Source of the DNA: Acidobacteriota bacterium
Lineage (GTDB): Bacteria > Acidobacteriota > Blastocatellia > Pyrinomonadales > Pyrinomonadaceae
Assembly: GCA_023391155.1 (NCBI GenBank)
Contig: JAEWBM010000033.1
Span: 1 to 20,425 of the forward strand
Direction: 5' to 3'
Length of the DNA stretch: 20,425 bases
Shown here: one piece after another, positions 14,525 through 20,187 of the stretch
Position numbering within the stretch: the stretch's first letter is position 1
Layout of the letters: every line of letters starts with the position of its first letter
Program-made: the position numbers and the translations under genes
Notes under the pieces: generated by a model
Told to the model about the DNA's origin: nothing
The model's database searches: none
Seen by the model: only the letters and a program-made list of their open reading frames with translations

Positions 14525-15232
14525 GTGGCAAATGATTTCGACAACGTTTACCGTTTCGCCCCTCTCGATAATTACACCTTCAAGCAGCGGTTCGTGATCC
14601 GTCTGGCTGGTTTTGTTTTCTATTGGCTGATCCGAATCATCGGTTCGACGATGAGGTTTGAGGCCACAGGGATCGAGAATTTTCGATCGATCGTCGACGC
14701 GGGAAAGCTGCCGATCTATACGTTTTGGCATGACAGGATCGTCGCCGGAACTTATTATTTCCGCGACCGTGGGATCGTAGTGATGTCTTCAGTCAGCTAC
14801 GACAGCGAGTATACGAACCGGTGCATAAAGCGGTTCGGGTTCGGTACCATCAGGGGCTCTTCCACCCGCGGAGGAACGCGGGCCTTGGTCGCCATGATCA
14901 AGATGATGAAAGCCGGTCATCCAATGGCTTTTGCGGTCGACGGTCCCAGGGGGCCGCGATATGAAGTGAAGTCAGGCCCTTTGCTGTTGGCAAAAAAGAC
15001 CGGTAACCCGCTGATGCCGTTCGTTGTTGAATGTAAGAGCTTTTGGACGCTAAAGAGCTGGGACCGGCTCCAGATCCCAAAGCCTTTTACGACAGCGAAC
15101 GTGATCATCGCGCCGCCTATCTATTTAGCTCCGGACGCTTCTGATGACGAGGTCGACACGCGCCGGGCTGAGCTGCAGGAAACTCTGGACGGACTGGTTC
15201 GCCGCGGCGAACAATGGCGGCGGTCAGCCTAG
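14525..15232 (+). CDS. DUF374 lysophospholipid acyltransferase-family protein
   Basis: This is a 235-residue membrane-associated acyltransferase-like protein. After a short hydrophobic segment (about 24-42) come FWHDRI (67-72), SVSYDSEYTNRCIKRFGF, IRGSSTRGGTRALVAMIKMM (109-128) and FAVDGPRGPRYEVKSG (136-151). These are the DUF374 signatures, related to PlsC and LpxL-type acyltransferases. It probably acylates a lipid such as a lipid A precursor or lysophospholipid. The start is GTG at 14525, the only sensible in-frame choice; no Shine-Dalgarno is visible in the AT-rich leader. It is transcribed divergently from the receiver/HATPase gene and its stop overlaps the convergent ctaA stop. Confidence 0.88.
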   Translation: MANDFDNVYRFAPLDNYTFKQRFVIRLAGFVFYWLIRIIGSTMRFEATGIENFRSIVDAGKLPIYTFWHDRIVAGTYYFRDRGIVVMSSVSYDSEYTNRCIKRFGFGTIRGSSTRGGTRALVAMIKMMKAGHPMAFAVDGPRGPRYEVKSGPLLLAKKTGNPLMPFVVECKSFWTLKSWDRLQIPKPFTTANVIIAPPIYLAPDASDDEVDTRRAELQETLDGLVRRGEQWRRSA

Positions 15233-16173
15233 CTCGCTGCCGTCACAGTCCGCCCCCGCCAAATGACACTCGCCCACATAAGCACAAATGCGATCCAGAC
15301 GAGATCGGCGAGCAACAGATGTCCCAGCTGCATAACGATCGGCGCCAGCATCAGCAGTGTGGCCGCGCCAAAAGCGATCTGAGCAATTACAAGTCCCGAA
15401 ATGGCACTCGCCCATTTTGCAGCCGGGCCGTCGCGATCGACGAGCTTCTTAACATACGCCGACAGCATTATTAGAAAAACGCCGGTGAAGATCGAGATTA
15501 TCGGATGGAAGATCCTGAGCCTTAGCAGAATGTGCGAATCCGGGGCAAAATCCTTTGCGATGCCCTCCGCCAGTGTCGCCGACGGGAAAAGCATATTGGT
15601 CAAGGCGGCCATCGAACCGCTCACGCCGGTTAAAAATATGGTCGCGACGCCCGCCGCCAATAGGGCCCAAGACCGCCCCGAGAGCGGCTGCCACGGGCCT
15701 CGGCTCCCGCTTGCAAACCAAGCCGTAAGCGCCAGGAACGCGAGCAAAATAAAGGTGTTGATCAGATGTCCGGCCGCCCAATAGGGCCGCGACGGGGTCC
15801 AATTGCCCGCGGTGTTCCCGGTCAGCACCAGGCCGCCGCCGATCGTGCCCTCGATCAGGATAAACACGAGCGAAAAGATCGCCATGCACCGCACCGCGTT
15901 ACCCTTTGGAAATTTTCGCCACGCCCAAATTACCAACGCCACGACCACCAACCCGGCCAGCATGCTGGTGACGCGGTGCGAAAATTCGATGACCGTCTTT
16001 AATTCAGGTGCTGATGGGATCGCCTCGCCGTGACAGGTGATCCAATGCTGTCCACAACCGTCGCCGGAATGAGAAGCGCGCAAAAATACGCCCCAAAGTA
16101 TCACGAGCAGGTTGTAACCGACCGCGAACCAAGCGAACTTCGCAAAACCGCTGAGCCGTTCTCGAGGGGGCAT
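15229..16173 (-). CDS. ctaA: Haem A synthase, COX15/CtaA family
   Basis: This 314-residue integral membrane enzyme oxidises the C8 methyl of haem O to make haem A for cytochrome oxidases. The N-terminal signature is GVFLRASHSGDGCGQHW with a cysteine pair (C40, C47), then IEFSHRVTSMLAG. Four haem-ligand histidines fall in the expected helices: H66 (FSHR), H136 (AAGHLINTF), H223 (IFHPIIS) and H285 (LGHLLLAD). Eight hydrophobic helices can be counted. It stands alone on the minus strand with no ctaB or oxidase genes nearby. Its stop codon shares CTAG with the DUF374 gene stop. The 105-bp gap upstream is shared with divergent tlyA. Confidence 0.93.
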   Translation of the reverse strand: MPPRERLSGFAKFAWFAVGYNLLVILWGVFLRASHSGDGCGQHWITCHGEAIPSAPELKTVIEFSHRVTSMLAGLVVVALVIWAWRKFPKGNAVRCMAIFSLVFILIEGTIGGGLVLTGNTAGNWTPSRPYWAAGHLINTFILLAFLALTAWFASGSRGPWQPLSGRSWALLAAGVATIFLTGVSGSMAALTNMLFPSATLAEGIAKDFAPDSHILLRLRIFHPIISIFTGVFLIMLSAYVKKLVDRDGPAAKWASAISGLVIAQIAFGAATLLMLAPIVMQLGHLLLADLVWIAFVLMWASVIWRGRTVTAAS

Positions 16174-16278
16174 ATCTTAATTGCAGGATCGATTTCCAAT
16201 TTACAACAGATGCCCGTTGCGGGGAAACCGCGTTAATATTAGAAACGTTTCATATGCTTTGTACCAATTTGAGATCGC

Positions 16279-17022
16279 GTGGCAGTAAAGACAAGGATAG
16301 ATAAGGCTCTGCATGAGCGAGGGTTTGCCGAATCCCGTTCTAAAGCTCAAGCACTCGTCATGGCAGGCATCGTGCTCGTTAACGAACGGCGCGTCGATAA
16401 ACCGTCTGAGTCGATCGGCCCGGAGGATGTTATCCGCATCAAAGGCGACTCTCCCGCTTCACGATATGTAGGCCGCGGAGGGCTCAAACTCGAGCATGCA
16501 TTGCGGGAATTTAAGATCGACCCCTCCGGAATGAACTGCATCGATATCGGCTCGTCCACCGGCGGCTTCACCGATTGCCTGCTGCAGCACGGTGCCCGCC
16601 GCGTAACGGCGATCGACGCCGGGACGAATCAACTGGACTGGAAGCTCCGATCTGATCCGCGGGTCGAGGTTCACGAGAACACGAACGCCCGCACCCTCTC
16701 GCCTGACGATTTTCCTGAACGCTTCGACCTTGCGGTGATGGATGTCTCGTTCATCTCGGTCACCAAGATCTTTCCGGCCCTCGTCGCGACCCTGACACCC
16801 GTCGGAAAGTTGGTCGTTCTGATAAAGCCGCAGTTTGAGGTCGGCAAGGGCGAGGTCGGCAAGGGCGGTATAGTCCGCGACCCTGAAAAGCACGAGCGGG
16901 TAATTCGTGAAGTAAACGAATCTGCAGGCAATGTCGGATTCCGTCCTGCGGGCGTCATCGATTCGCCCATCTTAGGCGCCGAGGGGAACAAGGAGTTTTT
17001 AGCTTTATATGAGCTCGCCTAA
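16279..17022 (+). CDS. tlyA: TlyA-family rRNA (cytidine-2'-O)-methyltransferase
   Basis: This 247-residue cytosolic enzyme 2'-O-methylates cytidine in rRNA using S-adenosylmethionine; family members also include proteins named haemolysin TlyA. An S4 RNA-binding domain occupies about residues 4-60 (RIDKALHERGFAESRSKAQ, VLVNERRVDKPSE). The FtsJ-like methyltransferase has CIDIGSSTGGFTDCLL (87-102) as SAM motif. A candidate catalytic tetrad is K70 (GRGGLKLEHA), D155 (VMDVSFIS), K183 (LIKPQFE) and E239 (GNKEFLAL). The GTG start at 16279 fits family N-termini. It overlaps the next gene by 14 nt. Confidence 0.93.
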   Translation: MAVKTRIDKALHERGFAESRSKAQALVMAGIVLVNERRVDKPSESIGPEDVIRIKGDSPASRYVGRGGLKLEHALREFKIDPSGMNCIDIGSSTGGFTDCLLQHGARRVTAIDAGTNQLDWKLRSDPRVEVHENTNARTLSPDDFPERFDLAVMDVSFISVTKIFPALVATLTPVGKLVVLIKPQFEVGKGEVGKGGIVRDPEKHERVIREVNESAGNVGFRPAGVIDSPILGAEGNKEFLALYELA

Positions 17023-17197
17023 AAATGAAGATCCGCCAAAGCTGATCGAGGGCCGCGATTACTATTTTGAGAACGGCCTAATGGTGCTCACCGAAGAGTA
17101 TCTGCTGCGGCGTGGACGCTGTTGCAACAGCGGATGCCGACATTGCCCTTACGACAAGAAAGGTGATCAGAGCAAGAACTCTTCCAGCTCATTGTGA
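17009..17197 (+). CDS. DUF5522-type small cysteine protein
   Basis: This is a 62-residue protein with LIEGRDYYFENGLMVLTEEYLL followed by RGRCCNSGCRHCPY, a CC-x3-C-x2-C cluster that probably binds zinc or an Fe-S cluster. The same motif marks the DUF5522 family as I recall it. The ATG at 17009 lies inside the end of tlyA, with AAGGAG at 16990-16995 upstream. Its last 31 bp overlap the 3' end of the convergent arsR gene. Function is unknown. Confidence 0.88.
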   Translation: MSSPKNEDPPKLIEGRDYYFENGLMVLTEEYLLRRGRCCNSGCRHCPYDKKGDQSKNSSSSL

Positions 17198-17646
17198 GCG
17201 GCCGCCGGTTCAGGCCTTCGCCGTAGCGGTTCAGCTTCGACAGTTTGCACCTCCGGAATGTCGATAAAATCGATCGGCGTTTTTGCTATCTGGACCAGAA
17301 GCTCCGGCGTGCAGCAGACCGTCTCATATCGTTTCAGGTCTTCCTGCATCCCTTCGTATTCGCCCATCCAATCGAGAGCCGCCTCCAGCACCCGCCGAGC
17401 AGCCCGTTCCTCCGGCCAGATAATGCTGTAATGCATCCATTTTCCGTCACGCCGGGCCTCAACCAGCCCCGCGTTCCGCAAATATGCCAGATGCCGGGAC
17501 ACCTTCGGCTGGCTGTCGCCGAGCACCTCGGTGAAAAAGCAGACACAGACTTCGTTTGACCTCATTAGATTGAGCAGACGCAGCCGTGTCTTGTCCGCCA
17601 AGGCCATATATAGCGATTCCATATTTGCGAGGGCGTTTATGTCCAT
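17167..17646 (-). CDS. arsR: ArsR/SmtB-family metalloregulator
   Basis: This 159-residue winged-helix repressor is expected to release DNA when trivalent arsenic (or antimony) binds. The N-terminal helix ALADKTRLRLLNLM and the recognition region SQPKVSRHLAYLRNAGLVEARRDGKWMHYSI (45-75) are typical. The effector helix has NEVCVCFF with C34 and C36, the CxC pair of classic ArsR. A further CC pair (C111-C112) could add a ligand. The protein has a C-terminal extension of about 45 residues (Glu/Pro/Arg-rich) beyond usual ArsR length. It is divergent from the arsenic operon and lacks a visible Shine-Dalgarno sequence; the ATG is placed as a leaderless start might be. Confidence 0.93.
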   Translation of the reverse strand: MDINALANMESLYMALADKTRLRLLNLMRSNEVCVCFFTEVLGDSQPKVSRHLAYLRNAGLVEARRDGKWMHYSIIWPEERAARRVLEAALDWMGEYEGMQEDLKRYETVCCTPELLVQIAKTPIDFIDIPEVQTVEAEPLRRRPEPAAAHNELEEFLL

Positions 17647-17652
17647 GCGAAT

Positions 17653-17661
17653 ATTCTATCA
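17653..17661 (-). promoter_or_regulatory. Candidate extended -10 promoter for arsR, possibly leaderless
   Basis: On the minus strand the sequence reads TGATAGAAT, that is TG-n followed by TAGAAT (17658 down to 17653), a good extended -10. Six bases then separate it from the A of the arsR ATG (17646), so transcription would start at or next to the start codon. No good -35 is seen. Confidence 0.4.
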
Positions 17662-17678
17662 CAACCCGACTTTTTCTG

Positions 17679-17707
17679 TTGACAATCTTGTCGAAGAGGA
17701 ATATATT
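17679..17707 (+). promoter_or_regulatory. Sigma-70 promoter of the arsenic operon
   Basis: TTGACA (17679-17684), a 17-bp spacer, and TATATT (17702-17707) form the best sigma-70-like promoter I noticed in the window. The start point would be near 17714, giving a leader of about 48 nt before the arsI-like ATG. The -10 overlaps the left end of the operator palindrome. Confidence 0.8.
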
Positions 17708-17736
17708 CGCTTTAACGTATACGTTGAAGCGTATAT
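17703..17736. promoter_or_regulatory. Probable ArsR operator, 34-bp near-perfect palindrome
   Basis: Centred between 17719 and 17720, 15 of 17 base pairs are symmetric. The core AACGTATACGTT (17714-17725) is perfect, flanked by CGCTT/AAGCG arms and ATAT ends; the mismatches are 17713/17726 and 17707/17732. It covers the -10 and the predicted start point, which fits steric repression by the adjacent ArsR. Confidence 0.75.
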
Positions 17737-17761
17737 GAATTTGAACCAGGAGCAATATACA

Positions 17762-18340
17762 ATGTCACTCGCAAATATTACATCCCTTAAACCGCATATA
17801 TCCTTGAACGTGAAAAACGTTGACGAAAGCGTCGATTTCTATTCAAAGCTCTTCGGCATCGAGCCTATAAAGCACATCCACGGGAACACCACGACCCATT
17901 CCGTCGTCCGCGACACCCTGGGCGAGGAAAGTGAGAAGCCCCGCTTTGGCTACGCCAAGTTCGACATCGCCAACCCGCCGCTGAATCTCGTGCTCAACGA
18001 AGTTCCGTTCACCGAGGGCGGCACGCTTTCGCACCTCGGCATTCAGGTAGCGACGACCGACGATGTTCTCAAGGCACGCGAAAGCTGGATCGCCTCCGGC
18101 CTCATGACCGTCGACGAGATGCAGGTCGATTGCTGCTATGCATTGCAGGATAAGACCTGGGCTCGCGATCCCGACGGTAACGAATGGGAAGTTTTCGTCG
18201 TTCTCGAAAATACCGAACCGGCGGGTGCCGCCTGCGATTGCGGCGAGAAGGTAAGCCATTCCGCACTCGCTACCGCGGCCTGTTGCACTCCGAGCCAGAA
18301 AGCGTCTACGATTGGCGCGACAGCTCAACCTTGTTGCTAA
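17762..18340 (+). CDS. ArsI/CadI-family vicinal oxygen chelate protein with Cys-rich tail
   Basis: This is a 192-residue cytosolic glyoxalase-fold protein. ArsI members are Fe(II) dioxygenases that cleave the C-As bond of methylarsenite; CadI members are cadmium-induced relatives. Candidate metal ligands are H12 (KPHISLNV), H91 (LSHLGIQV) and E143 (NEWEVF). The vicinal cysteines C124-C125 in DCCYALQDKTWARDPDG match the ArsI arsenic-binding pair. The tail after about residue 150 adds CDC (158-160), CC (174-175) and CC (191-192). The start at 17762 is set by AGGAG at 17748-17752; an open frame upstream runs through the promoter and is not used. It is the first gene of the operon. ArsI is favoured over CadI by the acr3/arsR context, but this is not proven. 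Confidence 0.88.
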   Translation: MSLANITSLKPHISLNVKNVDESVDFYSKLFGIEPIKHIHGNTTTHSVVRDTLGEESEKPRFGYAKFDIANPPLNLVLNEVPFTEGGTLSHLGIQVATTDDVLKARESWIASGLMTVDEMQVDCCYALQDKTWARDPDGNEWEVFVVLENTEPAGAACDCGEKVSHSALATAACCTPSQKASTIGATAQPCC

Positions 18341-18350
18341 CGGAGGTCCG

Positions 18351-19526
18351 ATGGACGAACGCTCATTTTTCACGTCGGCGGTGCACGCCGGACATGACAG
18401 GGCGGAGCATTTCGGGGCATCTTCGGTCCCGATCTACTCCGCCTCCCTCTTTGCCTTTGACGATGCCGATGAGGGCATCGCGATCCACAATTACGAAAAG
18501 CCGGGATACTTCTATGGCCGGCTGGGTAACCCGACCCAAACAGCTCTCGAATCCGCGATGGCCGAGCTCGAGGGCGGCGAGGCCGCCTTGGCACTTGCCT
18601 CGGGAATGGCCGCCATTTCCGGCGTTATCCTATCTATTGTAGAGGCGGGCGGGCATATCATCGCACCGCGCTCGATGTATTCGACGACGACAAATCTGTT
18701 GCGCTACATCGAACGATTTGGTATCCAAACCACTTTTGTCGATGCCACCGACGCCGAGGCATACGCCGCCGCGGTGAGGCCTGAAACCAAAATGCTCTGG
18801 ATAGAGTCGCCTTCAAATCCGCTGGTGTCGATCACAGATCTGCGGCGTGTGGCCGAGATCGCTCGGGACGCCGGAGCCGTCACCGTGGCCGACAATACAT
18901 TCGCGACGCCGTTCAATCAGCGGCCGCTCGACCTTGGGGTCGACGCGGTCATTCACAGCGCCACCAAATATCTCGGCGGTCACAGCGATCTGACGGCGGG
19001 CATCGTTGTGGGCAGCGCCGATCTGGTCGAAAAGGCCCGCCACGGTGCTGCCAAGTTTTTTGGCGGAAACATCGCTCCGCAGGTTGCGTGGCTTGTCCTC
19101 CGGGGTATCAAGACCCTCGCGTTGCGCATGGACCGTCATAATTCCAACGCCGCTGCCCTCGCGGCCGATCTTGCCGGCCACCCGGCGATCAAGCAGGTCT
19201 TCTATCCCGGCCTCGAATCACATCAGAATCACTCAGTCGCCCTTCGGCAAATGTCCGGATTCGGTGGAATGATGAGCGTAGATGTTGGCTCGGCCGAAAC
19301 TGCGAAGTCTTTCGTGAACCGCCTCAATTTATGCACTTTCGGCACTTCCCTCGGCGGCGTCGAGACCATCGTCCAACCGGTCGCGCTAATGACCCATGCG
19401 ACATTGTCGCCCGAGGAACGCGCCGCCGCGGGCATATCCGAAGGACTTTTACGAATTTCTGTCGGGATCGAACATTTGGATGATATACGTGCGGACATAT
19501 ATGACGCGTTACGTAGTGGAGGTTAG
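18351..19526 (+). CDS. PLP-dependent Cys/Met metabolism enzyme, gamma family (cystathionine gamma-synthase/lyase or sulfhydrylase-like)
   Basis: This 391-residue cytosolic enzyme acts on a homoserine ester, cystathionine or a related amino acid by gamma-replacement or elimination. Family motifs: TSAVHAGHD at the N-terminus, YGRLGNPTQTALE (55-67), ALASGMAAIS, WIESPSNPL (150-158), VADNTFATP with D181, and the PLP lysine K206 in HSATKYLGGHSDL. The ending RISVGIEHLDDIRADI is typical. The position of the methionine gamma-lyase active-site Cys reads Thr112 (MYSTTTN), arguing against a canonical methionine gamma-lyase. GGAGG at 18342-18346 precedes the ATG, which lies 10 nt after the ArsI-like stop; a longer in-frame start at 18312 is rejected. 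Its place inside an arsenic operon is unusual. Confidence 0.9.
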   Translation: MDERSFFTSAVHAGHDRAEHFGASSVPIYSASLFAFDDADEGIAIHNYEKPGYFYGRLGNPTQTALESAMAELEGGEAALALASGMAAISGVILSIVEAGGHIIAPRSMYSTTTNLLRYIERFGIQTTFVDATDAEAYAAAVRPETKMLWIESPSNPLVSITDLRRVAEIARDAGAVTVADNTFATPFNQRPLDLGVDAVIHSATKYLGGHSDLTAGIVVGSADLVEKARHGAAKFFGGNIAPQVAWLVLRGIKTLALRMDRHNSNAAALAADLAGHPAIKQVFYPGLESHQNHSVALRQMSGFGGMMSVDVGSAETAKSFVNRLNLCTFGTSLGGVETIVQPVALMTHATLSPEERAAAGISEGLLRISVGIEHLDDIRADIYDALRSGG

Positions 19527-19531
19527 TTAAA

Positions 19532-19978
19532 ATGGAACATCTCGTAATTCTTGGATTCGTTTTTCTGAATCTTTTTATGATCGTCGGGGCCGTCGATCTC
19601 TTCTATTTCCACATCTGGAAGTATCAACTGCATAAACGGCCGGAGTCGCGCTACGAACATAAACTGCATATGGCATTCGCGTTTATCATGGCCCCGCTTG
19701 CATTCTTTCTTTATTATCAGGATTTTGCCGGTTGGGGCCTGTGGGCAGTGGTTTTTTTTGTGGTCGCGGCACTGACGACCGAAATGATGGACGTGTTTTC
19801 GGAGGGCGACAGCCGCGCTTCCCTCGGCGGTATCACGACAGGCGAATACTCGCTCCACGTTGCGGCAACGATCCTAAAGGTAGCGTCCTTCGCATTTATG
19901 TTCGCAGCAAAACCCGTCGCGGCTTGGAGTCTTTCGTCGCCGGCGGTTCTGGGCAGCCACGGCTTTATGGCGAGATGA
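19532..19978 (+). CDS. Four-TM membrane protein with conserved-looking His/Glu motifs, function unknown
   Basis: This 148-residue protein has about four hydrophobic helices (about 4-24, 47-62, 68-86, 107-128). Polar residues cluster at membrane edges: DLFYFHIWKYQLHKRPESRYE (22-42) followed by H43 and H46, and TTEMMDVFSEGDSRASLGG (82-100) followed by EYSLH (105-109). Five histidines with nearby Glu/Asp suggest a metal or haem site, which is inference. A strong ribosome site (GGAGG at 19518-19522) lies inside the end of the PLP gene and the ATG is 5 nt after its stop, so it belongs to the arsenic operon. I do not recognise the family. Confidence 0.82.
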   Translation: MEHLVILGFVFLNLFMIVGAVDLFYFHIWKYQLHKRPESRYEHKLHMAFAFIMAPLAFFLYYQDFAGWGLWAVVFFVVAALTTEMMDVFSEGDSRASLGGITTGEYSLHVAATILKVASFAFMFAAKPVAAWSLSSPAVLGSHGFMAR

Positions 19979-20127
19979 TCGCTATAAAGGTGATGGTAGG
20001 CTCTCTTCTTGTTGGGCTGATACACATCGCACTACTAAGTAAGCGGTTCACTGACGTTTCCTGCAGGACAGCCTGCTCGGTGATTGGTTGCCGGCGCTTT
20101 TCCTGCTGTGCACCTGCAGGGGGTTAA
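19975..20127 (+). CDS. Possible 50-aa membrane microprotein with Cys-rich C-terminus
   Basis: The ATG overlaps the stop of the four-TM gene as ATGA (19975-19978), the same coupling seen elsewhere in this window. The product begins MIAIKVMVGSLLVGLIHIAL, one plausible TM helix, then LSKRFTD and a tail with five cysteines (SCRTACSVIGC, then CC at 44-45). A Cys-rich tail would suit an arsenic operon. Against it, the region is short, no independent ribosome site is clear, and a hairpin-forming sequence occupies its 3' half. Confidence 0.45.
   Translation: MIAIKVMVGSLLVGLIHIALLSKRFTDVSCRTACSVIGCRRFSCCAPAGG
20060..20120 (+). other. Potential long hairpin upstream of acr3
   Basis: CCTGCAGG occurs at 20060-20067 and 20113-20120 and is self-complementary, so the two copies can pair. 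Just inside, ACAGC (20068-20072) pairs with GCTGT (20105-20109) after a 3-nt bulge, giving about 13 pairs. No T-run follows, so it is not a standard terminator; processing or attenuation before acr3 is possible. Confidence 0.4.
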
Positions 20128-20154
20128 CGCCGAATTAACACACTCCCACTTTAC

Positions 20155-20176
20155 ATATATTCGCCCATCCGCATAT
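20155..20176. promoter_or_regulatory. Possible secondary ArsR site upstream of acr3
   Basis: ATATATTCGC at 20155-20164 is identical to the first 10 bases at 17701-17710, at the left edge of the main operator, and GCATAT at 20171-20176 resembles the outer right arm. The central symmetry is lost, so this is a half-site or degenerate operator at best. Confidence 0.35.
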
Positions 20177-20187
20177 CATCTTCTTGT

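Noticed and set aside
16217..16239. TTGCGG and TAATAT as a promoter for tlyA
   Set aside because: The spacer is only 11 bp, too short for sigma-70.
17531..17761. Open frame extending the ArsI/CadI-like gene 77 codons upstream
   Set aside because: It would run through the end of arsR, the promoter and the operator; the ATG at 17762 has a good AGGAG and matches family N-termini.
18312..18350. Earlier in-frame start for the PLP enzyme
   Set aside because: It overlaps the upstream gene and lacks a ribosome site, while the ATG at 18351 has GGAGG just before it.
19732..19974. Upstream part of the frame that holds the 50-aa microprotein
   Set aside because: It is fully inside the four-TM gene in another frame; only the portion from the ATG at 19975 is plausible.
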